A DNA stretch of 64,000 nt, taken from assembly GCF_900109565.1 (NCBI RefSeq), contig NZ_FNZZ01000006.1:1-64000 (forward strand), written 5' to 3'. Source of the stretch: Sphingomonas palmae (GTDB lineage Bacteria; Pseudomonadota; Alphaproteobacteria; Sphingomonadales; Sphingomonadaceae). The notes under the pieces are model-generated. The model saw nothing but the letters and a program-made list of their open reading frames with translations, did not search any database and was not told where the DNA came from. Made by a program: the position numbers and the translations under genes. Of the stretch, positions 51,380 through 60,056 are shown piece by piece (the stretch's first letter is position 1; each line of letters begins with the position of its first letter).

Positions 51380-51622
51380 ATGTTCTACAATGGTTCGGCC
51401 GAGAATCCTGCCAGGGCTGTCGGCCAAGTTGCGTTCGCACCTGATCGCACACGCGTCGACGTGCGATTGCGCGAGCCGTTGATATCGCCGCAGAACGACG
51501 TAGACGGTTCACGGGATATCGCCTTCTCGGCCTCGCTGGCTGACAACAAGGGAACGCTGTGGCTGTACGACGCGCGCGACGACCGCGAACTCCGCCGCGC
51601 CACGATCCGACGCGTTCGTTGA
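51380..51622 (+). CDS. Possible small protein coupled to cyoA
   Basis: This 80-codon frame begins ATG 51380 (MFYNGSAENPARAVGQ) and ends in TTGA, overlapping the TTG start codon of cyoA by 3 bases. Third codon positions are G/C-rich as in neighbouring genes and it contains no stop. The product has no signal peptide, membrane segment or family I know; the sequence RDIAFSASLADNKGTLWLYD has an alternating pattern compatible with beta strands. No good ribosome binding site precedes the ATG. It may be real and conserved, or a chance opening in high-GC DNA. Confidence 0.33.
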   Translation: MFYNGSAENPARAVGQVAFAPDRTRVDVRLREPLISPQNDVDGSRDIAFSASLADNKGTLWLYDARDDRELRRATIRRVR

Positions 51623-52500
51623 AGGGCGTTCGATCGGCCGCAGCGATGCTTGCGCTCGCCATTCTGAACGGCTGTGCCGCGCTCGACCACGGCATCCTGA
51701 ATGCGCAAGGGCCGGTCGCGAGCCACGAGCGCCATCTGCTGCTGCTGGTGTCGGGCATCCTGTTGTTCGTCTGGGTGCCGGTCGTGATCCTGGTTCCGCT
51801 GATCGCGTGGCATTATCGGCGATCGAACACCAATGACGCTTATCGGCCCAAATGGGCGTTCTCCTGGACGCTCGAAGGTTTCATTTGGATACCGCCGATC
51901 GGCATCGTCGTGCTTCTTGCGATCCTCCTGTGGCCGGCGACGCAGCGCGACGATCCTTACACACGCCGGGCCGGGCAGGGCGAGCCGGTCCGTGTTCAGG
52001 CGATCGCGCTGAATTGGAAATGGGTGTTCATCTACCCCGGTGAGGGTGTCGCGACCGTCAACCAGCTGGCGGTGCCCGCCGGCCGGCCCATCCATGTCTC
52101 GCTGACCAGCGGCACCGTGATGCAGTCGCTGCTGCTGCCGCAACTGGCGGGGCAGGTGTACGCAATGGCGGGCATGCGCACGCGGATGAATTTTGCGGTC
52201 GACCGGCCGGGTATCTTTCGCGGCGAGAACACGCAGTTCAGCGGCGAGAAGTTCGCGCAGCAGAAGTTTCCGGTCATCAGCATGACCGGTCCGGCATACG
52301 CCGCGTGGCTGGCGCGTGCCCGAGGGACAGGGCGGCCGCTAGATCAGCGCGCCTGGGCTGCCTTGTCGCGGCAGAATACGACCGGTCCACAGACCTTTTC
52401 CGCGGTGCCGCCAAAGTTCTTCGACCACGTCATCGCTGCGACGGGCGGTGCTTCTCACCCCCACGCCGGCCACCGTTCTGCCATGCGAAAGGCGTCCTGA
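51619..52500 (+). CDS. cyoA: Cytochrome bo3 ubiquinol oxidase subunit II
   Basis: This 293-residue lipoprotein subunit has a signal sequence with lipobox LNGC (Cys about 19) followed by AALDHGILNAQGPVA, as in CyoA. Two membrane helices follow, then a soluble cupredoxin domain. The motif VMQSLLLPQLAGQVYAMAGM is diagnostic for quinol-oxidase subunit II; the CuA ligands (CxxxC, His, Met) are missing as expected for a quinol oxidase. The start is TTG 51619, which supplies Lys and Arg before the hydrophobic core; ATG 51646 would remove them. It is first in cyoABCD and 4 bp before cyoB. It forms the quinol-docking periplasmic domain. Confidence 0.92.
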   Translation: MKGVRSAAAMLALAILNGCAALDHGILNAQGPVASHERHLLLLVSGILLFVWVPVVILVPLIAWHYRRSNTNDAYRPKWAFSWTLEGFIWIPPIGIVVLLAILLWPATQRDDPYTRRAGQGEPVRVQAIALNWKWVFIYPGEGVATVNQLAVPAGRPIHVSLTSGTVMQSLLLPQLAGQVYAMAGMRTRMNFAVDRPGIFRGENTQFSGEKFAQQKFPVISMTGPAYAAWLARARGTGRPLDQRAWAALSRQNTTGPQTFSAVPPKFFDHVIAATGGASHPHAGHRSAMRKAS

Positions 52501-52504
52501 GCTC

Positions 52505-54595
52505 GTGCAGACCGCTTATTCTCCGATCTGGCCCGCCGTACTCGGCCGTTTCACTTGGCACGACCTGCCGTTCGTCCGCGCGTGGGAGAACCCGAATGCG
52601 AGCGAGATCATCGGTGCCGGCGCCGCCTCGCTCGTCATCATCGGTTTCGTCATTACCGTCGCGCTGCTGACCCGCTATCGACGCTGGGGCACGCTGGTGG
52701 AATGGGTGACGAGCCTCGATCATAAGAAAATCGGCATCATGTACGTCGCCATCGCGCTGGTGATGCTGTCGCGCGCGGTGGTGGAAGCGGTGCTGATGCG
52801 GATGCAGCAGGCCGCAGCGATCGGCGATCCCGGCTTCCTCTCGTCCGACCATTTCTCGCAGCTGTTCTCGACCCACGGCTCGATCATGGTGTTCTTCATG
52901 GCGATGCCGTTCCTGACCGGCGTGATCAACTACGTGATGCCGCTGCAGATCGGGGCTCGCGACATGGCCTTTCCCTGGGCCAACTCGGTCGCGCTGTCGC
53001 TGACGGGCGGCGGCGCGATCCTGATGATGGTGAGCCTGGTCGTCGGCCGCTTCTCGACTGGCGGGTGGAGCGGCTATCCGCCGTATACCGGGCTTGCTTT
53101 CAGTCCGGACGTCGGGCCGGATTACTGGATATGGGCGGTGACGCTCGGCTCGATCGGATCGACGCTCGGCGGCATCAACATCGCCTGCACCATCTTCAAG
53201 CTGCGTGCGCCGGGCATGACCTACATGCGTATGCCGATGTTCTGCTGGACGAGCCTGTGCACCAGCATCCTGATGATTTTCGCCATGCCGCCGCTGACCG
53301 TCGCGACCGCGCTTCTCGCGCTAGACCGCTATTTGGGCTTTCACTTCTTCACCAACGACCTTGGCGGCAACATGATGAACTATGCCAACCTGTTCTGGCT
53401 GTTCGGTCATCCCGAGGTCTACATCCTGATCCTGCCCGCGTTCGGCATCTATTCCGAGGTTGTCTCCACCTTCTCGTCGAAGGAGCTATACGGCTACGTC
53501 TCGCTGGTGCTGGCGACGATGGCGATTGCGGTGCTGAGCTTCACCGTGTGGGTGCACCATTTCTTCACGATGGGGCAGTCGGCGAACATCAACACGGTGT
53601 TCGGCATCGCGACGATGACGATCGGCGTACCGACAGGGGTAAAAATTTACGACTGGATCTGGACCATGTTCCGCGGCGAGGTGCGCTTCAGCGTGCCGAT
53701 GCTCTACTCGCTGGCGTTCATGGTGACGTTCGTCATCGGCGGCTTTACCGGCATCATCCTCGCGATCCCGCCGCTCGACTACGTGTTCCACAACACGCTG
53801 TTCCTGGTCGCGCACTTCCACAACATGCTGATCCCGGGCCTGCTCTACGGCCTGCTCGCGGGCTATACCTACTGGTTTCCCAAGGCGTTCGGCGTCCGGC
53901 TGAACGAGCGCTGGGGACGCATTGCTTTCGCCTGCTGGGTGATCGGCTTCTACCTCGCCTTCATGCCGCTCTACGTGCTGGGCGCGAGCGGGATGGCGCG
54001 ACGGACCAGCGAAATTTTCGAGCCCGATTTCCGCCCGTGGCTCTACGTCGCCGGTGCCGGCGCGCTCGTTATCCTGTGCGCGCTCGCCTCGCTGGTGGTG
54101 CAGCTGGTGGTCAGCATCCGCGAACGCGACGCGAACCGCGTTTTCGCGGGCGATCCGTGGGATGGACGCAGTCTCGAATGGTCGACCTCCTCTCCACCGC
54201 CCGAATATAATTTCGCGGTGATCCCGCACGTGGACGGCCGAGACCCTTTCTACGACGGCAAGCGCGACAACGGTCACTATCGCCGACACGCGCATTACGA
54301 CGCGATCAGCGTACCGCGAAACAGTGTCACCAGCCTGTCGATCGGCGTGGCCGGTTTGGGTGCGGCGTTCGGGCTCGTCTGGCACATGTGGTGGCTCGCG
54401 ATCATCGCCGTGTTGGGGATCGTTGCCGCTCTGATCCTGCGCAGCTTCGTGCGCGACACGCACCGCACCATCCCCGCGGCGGAGGTCGCCGAAACTGAGC
54501 ATCGCTGGCACGACGCGCTGAACGCGGCGACACCGATCGGGCGCGACGTGGAATTCACGCCGCGAAATCAGGGACTGGCGGAGACAGCGGCATGA
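52505..54595 (+). CDS. cyoB: Cytochrome bo3 ubiquinol oxidase subunit I
   Basis: This 696-residue catalytic subunit has about 15 membrane helices and holds heme b, heme o3 and CuB. It has LDHKKIGIMY, FSTHGSIMVF with a heme ligand, GHPEVYILILPAFG with the His-Tyr cross-link pair and proton-path Glu, HHFFTMG with two CuB ligands, PTGVKIYDW with the K-channel Lys, and ENDs such as GDPWDGRSLEWSTSSPPPEY. Quinol-site residues of the E. coli enzyme are kept (Arg71, His98, Gln101 equivalents at 90, 116, 119) but Asp75 is Glu94. GTG 52505 is used since it lies 4 bp after cyoA and the N-terminus then matches the family. Confidence 0.95.
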   Translation: MQTAYSPIWPAVLGRFTWHDLPFVRAWENPNASEIIGAGAASLVIIGFVITVALLTRYRRWGTLVEWVTSLDHKKIGIMYVAIALVMLSRAVVEAVLMRMQQAAAIGDPGFLSSDHFSQLFSTHGSIMVFFMAMPFLTGVINYVMPLQIGARDMAFPWANSVALSLTGGGAILMMVSLVVGRFSTGGWSGYPPYTGLAFSPDVGPDYWIWAVTLGSIGSTLGGINIACTIFKLRAPGMTYMRMPMFCWTSLCTSILMIFAMPPLTVATALLALDRYLGFHFFTNDLGGNMMNYANLFWLFGHPEVYILILPAFGIYSEVVSTFSSKELYGYVSLVLATMAIAVLSFTVWVHHFFTMGQSANINTVFGIATMTIGVPTGVKIYDWIWTMFRGEVRFSVPMLYSLAFMVTFVIGGFTGIILAIPPLDYVFHNTLFLVAHFHNMLIPGLLYGLLAGYTYWFPKAFGVRLNERWGRIAFACWVIGFYLAFMPLYVLGASGMARRTSEIFEPDFRPWLYVAGAGALVILCALASLVVQLVVSIRERDANRVFAGDPWDGRSLEWSTSSPPPEYNFAVIPHVDGRDPFYDGKRDNGHYRRHAHYDAISVPRNSVTSLSIGVAGLGAAFGLVWHMWWLAIIAVLGIVAALILRSFVRDTHRTIPAAEVAETEHRWHDALNAATPIGRDVEFTPRNQGLAETAA

Positions 54596-55218
54596 GCGAG
54601 CCGTCGCTGCAGCACGCCGGCATCAACATGGGCGGGACCGAGAACCGGCCCGACGCCAACGCAGAGAGCGGCATCTTCGGCTTCTGGATCTTCCTGATGA
54701 GCGACGCCGTGATCTTCGCGCTGCTGTTCGCGATCTACGGCACCGCACTCGCCGCGACCGCGGGCGGTCCGACGCCTGCACGCGAGTTCAAGCTCGACAG
54801 CGCGCTCGCCGAGACGCTGCTGCTGCTCACCAGCAGCCTGACGATCGGCCTGACCGTGCTGGCGATGAAGTATGACGAGACAAGGCGCGCGGTGTTGGCG
54901 TGGATGGGCCTGACCTTCGTGCTCGGCATCGCGTTTCTGGCGCTGGAGGGGCACGATTTGGCGACCATGTTCGCCGACGGCGCCTATCCGACGCGCAGCG
55001 CGTTCCTGTCGGCGTTCTTCGCACTCGTGCCGCTTCACGGGATTCACGTGCTGGCAGGCTGCGTCTGGATGCTGGTCATGGCAGCACAGATCGGCGCCTA
55101 CGGCTTCGACGCGCGCGTGCGGATCAACGTGCTGCGCCTCAGTTTGTTCTGGCATTTCCTCGACGTGATCTGGATCGCGATCCTGAGCGTCGTCTACCTG
55201 CAGGCGCATCTGCCATGA
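54592..55218 (+). CDS. cyoC: Cytochrome bo3 ubiquinol oxidase subunit III
   Basis: This 208-residue integral membrane protein has five helices typical of quinol-oxidase subunit III: FGFWIFLMSDAVIFALLFAI, ALAETLLLLTSSLTIGLTVL, FFALVPLHGIHVLAGCVWML and a last helix LSLFWHFLDVIWIAILSVVY. The WxFxSDxxxF and HGxHVxxG motifs are those of the cytochrome oxidase III family. It overlaps cyoB as ATGA and cyoD as ATGA, so stoichiometric translation is expected. Confidence 0.94.
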   Translation: MSEPSLQHAGINMGGTENRPDANAESGIFGFWIFLMSDAVIFALLFAIYGTALAATAGGPTPAREFKLDSALAETLLLLTSSLTIGLTVLAMKYDETRRAVLAWMGLTFVLGIAFLALEGHDLATMFADGAYPTRSAFLSAFFALVPLHGIHVLAGCVWMLVMAAQIGAYGFDARVRINVLRLSLFWHFLDVIWIAILSVVYLQAHLP

Positions 55219-55517
55219 ACGACCGCCGGCGCGAGACGCTGACCTATCTGACCGGCTTCATGCTAGCGCTCGCGCTGACGCTTGCCGCCTTCGCCGCAGT
55301 GCACTGGCCGGTCGCGTCTGCGGGCACTACGCTCGCGATCATTCTCGGGCTCGGTCTGGTGCAGGTGGTCGTGCAGTTCCGCTGTTTTCTTCACATCAGC
55401 CTCGCTAGGTCGTCCCGCGACGACCTGTTGCTGGTGCTGTTCTCGACCCTGATCGTGACGCTGATGGTGTCAGGGACGCTCGTCATCCTGTTCAACCTGC
55501 GCGAGCGGATGATGTGA
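55215..55517 (+). CDS. cyoD: Cytochrome bo3 ubiquinol oxidase subunit IV
   Basis: This 100-residue protein has three membrane helices: LTYLTGFMLALALTLAAFAA, AIILGLGLVQVVVQFRCFLH and LLLVLFSTLIVTLMVSGTLV. VQFRCFLHI corresponds to the QxxVHLxxFLHM motif of CyoD, and the gene is in the usual order after cyoC, with an ATGA overlap. It is an accessory subunit that stabilises the oxidase. No cyoE (heme O synthase) follows, so that enzyme must be encoded elsewhere. Confidence 0.92.
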   Translation: MNDRRRETLTYLTGFMLALALTLAAFAAVHWPVASAGTTLAIILGLGLVQVVVQFRCFLHISLARSSRDDLLLVLFSTLIVTLMVSGTLVILFNLRERMM

Positions 55518-55563
55518 CGGCAGACGCGCTCTCGATCCGTTTCGGCGTGTAACGTTCTGTTGC

Positions 55564-55578
55564 GCGGCCACTGGCCGC
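55564..55578 (+). terminator. Possible hairpin after cyoD
   Basis: GCGGCC-ACT-GGCCGC (55564-55578) forms a tight 6-bp G/C stem 46 bp after the cyoD stop and before the subunit II gene of the second oxidase. It could separate the two oxidase units. It is short and only TT follows. Confidence 0.3.
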
Positions 55579-55614
55579 TTGCATCAATGGCGATTTACGG
55601 GTCGAAACGGCCAT

Positions 55615-56538
55615 ATGTCGCGCCAGTCCGCCTTTTCGACCTTCGGTAGCGAAGCTGCGAGCATGCGTGACCTGACGCTGCTGATGACGGCGGGCGGCGT
55701 GCTGATCTTCGTGATTGTCGCTGCCCTGTTCACGATCGCGATTCGATCGCGGCAGGGCGCAATCGGGCATCGCGGCGGGATGCGGCTTGTCCTGTGGGCA
55801 GGCGCGATCGTGCCGACAGTGGTGCTCGCGGCGCTGTTGATCGGCACCTTGCCGGCGATGCGCCCGATGAAGGCCGACGATCGTGCACTGGTGGTCGACG
55901 TGTCGGGCGAGCAATTCTGGTGGCGCGTCGGCTACCGCGCGGCTGACGGCGGCGCATTCGCTGCGGCGAACGAGGTGCGTATTCCGGTCGGCCGTACGGT
56001 CGACTTTCGCCTGAGTGCGGGCGACGTGATCCACAGTTTCTGGATACCCGGGCTGGCGGGCAAGGTCGACATGATCCCCGGCCGCACCAACCGGCTGGTG
56101 GCGCGCGCCACGAGGGCAGGGCGCTACCGCGGGCAGTGCGCAGAATTCTGCGGGTTGAGCCACGCGTTGATGGCGTTCGACGTGGTCGCGATGGAGCCGG
56201 CCGCGTTCGATCGCTGGCTCACCGAGCAACGCCGTCCGCCGCCCACGCCGGCCACGCTCGTGGCGCAACGCGGCGCGCGCATGTTCGCCGACAACGGCTG
56301 CGGCGGCTGCCACGCGGTCGCGGGCACGCCAGCCACTGGCAGGATCGGACCCGATTTCTCGCACATCGCCGGTCGCGCGACGCTGGGCGCAGGCATCATG
56401 CCGATGAGCACCGCCAATCTCGTCCGCTTCATTCGCAACGCACCGGCGGTGAAGCCCGGCGCGCGCATGCCGCGCTACACGCATCTCGCGCCCGCCGACG
56501 CATTGGCGATCGCGCGCTATCTGGAAACGCTGAAATGA
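55615..56538 (+). CDS. ctaC: Cytochrome c oxidase subunit II with fused cytochrome c (caa3 type)
   Basis: This 307-residue subunit has two membrane helices (about 20-42 and 58-80), a cupredoxin domain with a complete CuA site (His140 in DVIHSFW; Cys175, Cys179, His183 and Met186 in QCAEFCGLSHALM), then a C-terminal cytochrome c domain (CGGCH at 229-233, axial Met285 in GARMPRY). The fused heme domain defines caa3 oxidases, which accept electrons directly. No N-terminal lipobox or classical signal is obvious. ATG 55615 has a weak ribosome binding site; ATG 55663 is a shorter alternative. It lies 22 bp before the fused catalytic gene. Confidence 0.93.
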   Translation: MSRQSAFSTFGSEAASMRDLTLLMTAGGVLIFVIVAALFTIAIRSRQGAIGHRGGMRLVLWAGAIVPTVVLAALLIGTLPAMRPMKADDRALVVDVSGEQFWWRVGYRAADGGAFAAANEVRIPVGRTVDFRLSAGDVIHSFWIPGLAGKVDMIPGRTNRLVARATRAGRYRGQCAEFCGLSHALMAFDVVAMEPAAFDRWLTEQRRPPPTPATLVAQRGARMFADNGCGGCHAVAGTPATGRIGPDFSHIAGRATLGAGIMPMSTANLVRFIRNAPAVKPGARMPRYTHLAPADALAIARYLETLK

Positions 56539-56560
56539 TTTCTCGCGCGGGAACGCCGGC

Positions 56561-59083
56561 ATGAGCCTTCACGCGCAGGACGATCCCGCGCTCCGCGCCG
56601 CGCAGGAGGAGCGCCTGCGCGCGGTGTGGAAGCCGCCGTCGGGGTGGTTCTTCCGCTGGACCGATGTCAACAACAACCGAGTTGGGGTGTGGTACACGCT
56701 GACCGCATTCGGCTTCATGCTGTTCGCGGGCGTGCTGGCGCTGATCATGCGCGCGCAGCTCGCCGTCCCGTCCAACGATCTCGTCACCGCATCGACCTTC
56801 AACCAGCTGTTCACGCTGCACGGGTCGATGATGATGTTCCTGTTCGCCGTCCCGATGTTTGAGGCGGTATCGATCATCCTCCTGCCGCAGCTGCTCGGCG
56901 CGCGCGACCTGCCGTTTCCGCGGCTGTCCGCCTTCGGTTACTGGAGTTTCCTGATCGGCGGCGTGTTCGTCTCCGGCTCGATCTTCTTCGACGTGGCGCC
57001 CGACGGCGGCTGGTTCATGTACCCGCCGTTCACCACCCGCACCGATCTGTCGGGGCTGGGCGCCGACATCTGGATGCTGGGGCTGAGCTTCATCGAGGTG
57101 TCATCGGTCGCCGCCGCGGTCGAGCTGATCGTCGGTGTGCTGAAATGCCGCCCGCCGGGCATGCGGCTGAACCTGATGCCGCTATACGCCTGGTACATCC
57201 TGGTCGTCGCGGTCATGATCCTGTTCGCCTTCCCGCCGCTGATCGCGGGCGACGTGCTGTTCGAGCTCGAGCGGCTGCTCGGCTGGCCCTTCTTCGATCC
57301 CGCGAAGGGCGGCGATCCGCTGCTGTGGCAGCACCTGTTCTGGATCTTCGGCCACCCGGAGGTCTACATCGTCTTTCTGCCGTCGATCGCCTTGTTCGCG
57401 ATGATGATCCCGACCTTCGCGCGGCGCCACATTCTTGGCTATCCGTGGATCGTGCTGGCGGCGGTCGGCACCGCGTTCCTGAGCTTCGGTCTGTGGGTCC
57501 ACCATATGTTCGCGACCGGACTGCCCAAGATCAGCCTGGCGTTCTTCTCCGCCGCATCCGAAGCGGTTGCGATACCGACAGGCGTGCAGATCTTCGTGTT
57601 CATCGCGACGCTCTGGGCCGGGCGCGTCGTCTTCTCGACCCCGCTGCTATTCGCACTCGGCGCGATCGCGATCTTCGTCATCGGCGGGCTGACGGGCGTG
57701 ATGGTCGCGATCGCGCCGTTCGACTGGCAGGCGCACGACACCTATTTCATCGTCGCGCACCTCCATTACGTGCTGATCGGCGGCACGTTGCTGCCGCTGT
57801 TCGGCGGGCTCTATTATTACTGGCCGCTGATCACGGGAAAGAAGCTTTCTGACCGGCTGGGGCGTACCGCCTTCTGGATCCTGTTCGTCGGCGCCAATCT
57901 GACCTTCTTTCCGATGCACATCACTGGCTTGCTCGGCATGCCCAGGCGCGTGTTCACCTATCCGGCCGAGCTGGGCGTCGACGGATTGAACCTGCTGTCG
58001 ACGGTGGGCAGCTACCTGTTCGCCGCCGGCGTGCTGGTGATCGTGGTCGACCTGGCGCTCAGCCCGAGGCGCGCGAAGGCGCCGCGCAATCCGTGGCATG
58101 CGGGCACGCTCGAGTGGCTGGCGCACCCCGACGACGAGGATTGGGGCATCCGCTCGGTACCGCTGATCGAGAGCCGCTATCCGATCTGGGATCAGAAGGA
58201 TTTTGTCGCCAAGGTCGACGAGGGCCGCTTCTTCCTGCCCGACGCGGAGGAAGGCCGGCGCGAGACGATTATCACGACGACGATCGACGCGCGCCCGGCG
58301 CAGGTAATCCGGCTGGGTACGCCCAGCGTCGTGCCGATGATCACCGCGGTCGCGCTCGGCAGCGTGTTCATCCTGACGACCTATCACCTCTACTGGTTGG
58401 CGCTCGCGGGCGGAGTGGTGACGCTGGCGGCGGTGCTGTGGTGGCTGTGGTCGACTGCGGAGATACCGGAGAAGCGCGAGAAGCCGATCGGGCACGGCAT
58501 CGTGCTGCCGCTCTACCGCTCCGGTCCCGCAGCACCCGGCTGGTGGGCGATGTTCATCACCATGATGGCCGACGCGACCGCTTTTTCCGGCCTCGTCTTT
58601 GGTTACTATTTCTTCTGGACGGTGCACCCCGCGTTCCCGCCATCGGGGCTGGGCATGAACGGGCCGGGCGCGTTCTGGCCGATGACGGCGATGGGGCTGA
58701 CGCTGGCGTCATGGGCGATGACGGTCGCGGCGCGCGAACTGCACGCGCGGGGACAGGTGTCGGTCGCGCGCGGTTTGCTCGGCGTCGGCATCCTCGTCAC
58801 ACTCGCCAGCCTGTTCGCGGGCCTTGCAGGACCGTGGGTGACCGGGCTCGCACCCACATTGCACGTCTACCCGGCGATCGTATGGACGCTCGCGATCTGG
58901 ACCGCGACGCACGCCGGGGTCGGCGTGATCTGCCAGTCCTACACGCTCGCCAGGAGCATCGCCGGCCGCATGACGCCTGAATATGACGCGGACCTCCGCA
59001 ACATCACCGTTTATTTTCACTTCCTCGCACTTACCGCGATCGTCACCTACGCGACGATCGGGCTGTTCCCGCTCGCATCATGA
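56561..59083 (+). CDS. Cytochrome c oxidase subunits I and III fused
   Basis: This 840-residue fusion joins the catalytic subunit (about 1-540) to subunit III helices (about 640-840). Subunit I retains heme ligand His87 in TLHGSMMMF, GHPEVY (264-269) with CuB His265, Glu267 and Tyr269, HH 314-315 for CuB, and HLHYVLIGG near 395. The K-channel Lys is replaced: PTGVQIFVF has Gln343 where canonical enzymes have PTG-x-K. Asp116 (D-channel entry) is kept but the Asn cluster following FPRL is not. Subunit III motifs appear in MMADATAFSGLVFGYYFFW. Such I-III fusions occur in a subset of caa3-like oxidases. It overlaps the next gene by 4 bp. Confidence 0.93.
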   Translation: MSLHAQDDPALRAAQEERLRAVWKPPSGWFFRWTDVNNNRVGVWYTLTAFGFMLFAGVLALIMRAQLAVPSNDLVTASTFNQLFTLHGSMMMFLFAVPMFEAVSIILLPQLLGARDLPFPRLSAFGYWSFLIGGVFVSGSIFFDVAPDGGWFMYPPFTTRTDLSGLGADIWMLGLSFIEVSSVAAAVELIVGVLKCRPPGMRLNLMPLYAWYILVVAVMILFAFPPLIAGDVLFELERLLGWPFFDPAKGGDPLLWQHLFWIFGHPEVYIVFLPSIALFAMMIPTFARRHILGYPWIVLAAVGTAFLSFGLWVHHMFATGLPKISLAFFSAASEAVAIPTGVQIFVFIATLWAGRVVFSTPLLFALGAIAIFVIGGLTGVMVAIAPFDWQAHDTYFIVAHLHYVLIGGTLLPLFGGLYYYWPLITGKKLSDRLGRTAFWILFVGANLTFFPMHITGLLGMPRRVFTYPAELGVDGLNLLSTVGSYLFAAGVLVIVVDLALSPRRAKAPRNPWHAGTLEWLAHPDDEDWGIRSVPLIESRYPIWDQKDFVAKVDEGRFFLPDAEEGRRETIITTTIDARPAQVIRLGTPSVVPMITAVALGSVFILTTYHLYWLALAGGVVTLAAVLWWLWSTAEIPEKREKPIGHGIVLPLYRSGPAAPGWWAMFITMMADATAFSGLVFGYYFFWTVHPAFPPSGLGMNGPGAFWPMTAMGLTLASWAMTVAARELHARGQVSVARGLLGVGILVTLASLFAGLAGPWVTGLAPTLHVYPAIVWTLAIWTATHAGVGVICQSYTLARSIAGRMTPEYDADLRNITVYFHFLALTAIVTYATIGLFPLAS

Positions 59084-59487
59084 GCGAGGACGACACGAGC
59101 GGCGACGACGATCGCGGCCTGACCGAGCGGCTGCGCGAGCGGCGGGTAACCTTGTGGACGCTGATCGTTCCGCCGACCGTCTGGGCGGTGCATTTCCTCT
59201 TCTGCTATCTGTGGGTCGCAGTGTCGTGCGCCAAGCAGGGGGGCTTCGCGCGCTTTCCCATCGCGTTCGTCGCCGGCACGATTCTGGCGCTCGGCATCAT
59301 CGTCGCGTCGGGCGCGATCGCCTTTGTCCAGAGCCGCACACCCGGTGATCCGCCACCGCACGACGAGAGCACGGGCATCGACCGCACGCGGTTCCTCGCG
59401 ACCGCGACGCTGCTGCTCGCGGGGTTGAGCTTCGTCGCGGTGCTGTTCACCGCGGCGCCGGCGCTGATGCTGACCGACTGCCGGTGA
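59080..59487 (+). CDS. Small membrane protein of the oxidase cluster
   Basis: This 135-residue protein has an acidic N-terminus (SEDDTSGDDDRG) and three hydrophobic segments: LWTLIVPPTVWAVHFLFCYL, FVAGTILALGIIVASGAIAF and LLLAGLSFVAVLFTAAPALM. It starts within the stop of the I+III gene and overlaps the CtaG gene by 4 bp. Unnamed proteins of this sort are common in caa3 gene clusters and may be assembly or stability factors. No heme or metal motif is seen; the two Cys (YLWVAVSC and the penultimate residue) are far apart. Confidence 0.8.
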   Translation: MSEDDTSGDDDRGLTERLRERRVTLWTLIVPPTVWAVHFLFCYLWVAVSCAKQGGFARFPIAFVAGTILALGIIVASGAIAFVQSRTPGDPPPHDESTGIDRTRFLATATLLLAGLSFVAVLFTAAPALMLTDCR

Positions 59488-60056
59488 TCCGCGCCGGAGG
59501 CCTCTTCGTTGCTGCGCTTTCGGTGGCGCTGTCGATCGCGCATCTCGGCATGACCGGACACATGGCGGGGCACATGCTCGCGGTTGCGGTAGCCGCGCCG
59601 TTGCTCGCGTGGCGCGGTGATGCGGTTTCTGCGGGCTCGGCGGGCCACGGCGCTCCGCTGCTGGTTGCGGCGGTGGAGCTGGTGGTGGTGTGGGGCTGGC
59701 ACCTGCCGGCGGCGCGCGCGGCGGCTGATGGCTGGGTGGCGGTTGCGCTGCTCGAACAGGCAATGTTCCTCGCAGTCGGCTACGCGCTATGGCGCAGCGC
59801 GCTGATGCGGCCTGCCACGGGCGTGGCGGCGCTGCTGCTGACCTCTATGCACATGACCCTGCTGGGCGTCCTGATCGGCCTAGCGCCGCGCCCGCTCTAT
59901 GCCGGCATGGCGATGCATCCCACGTTCGGGCTCGACGCGCTCGCCGACCAGCAGCTCGGCGGCGTCGTCATGCTCGTCGTGGGCGGCGCGAGTTACTGCT
60001 TGGGGGGATTGTGGATGCTCGCCGGACTGTTGCGGCAGAAGGAGGTACGCGCGTGA
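59484..60056 (+). CDS. ctaG: CtaG-family cytochrome c oxidase assembly factor
   Basis: This 190-residue membrane protein belongs to the caa3-type CtaG family (distinct from Cox11, also called CtaG): HMAGHMLAVAVAAPLLAW, WGWHLPAA, LLEQAMFLAVGYALWRS, MHMTLLGVLIGLAPRPLY and DQQLGGVVMLVVGGASY. The conserved His residues in HMAGHM and SMHMT, and a Trp-His-x-Pro motif, are typical. It is thought to help copper or heme insertion during oxidase assembly. The start is GTG 59484 within GTGA of the previous stop. At 190 residues it is shorter than Bacillus CtaG (about 300). Confidence 0.88.
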   Translation: MIRAGGLFVAALSVALSIAHLGMTGHMAGHMLAVAVAAPLLAWRGDAVSAGSAGHGAPLLVAAVELVVVWGWHLPAARAAADGWVAVALLEQAMFLAVGYALWRSALMRPATGVAALLLTSMHMTLLGVLIGLAPRPLYAGMAMHPTFGLDALADQQLGGVVMLVVGGASYCLGGLWMLAGLLRQKEVRA

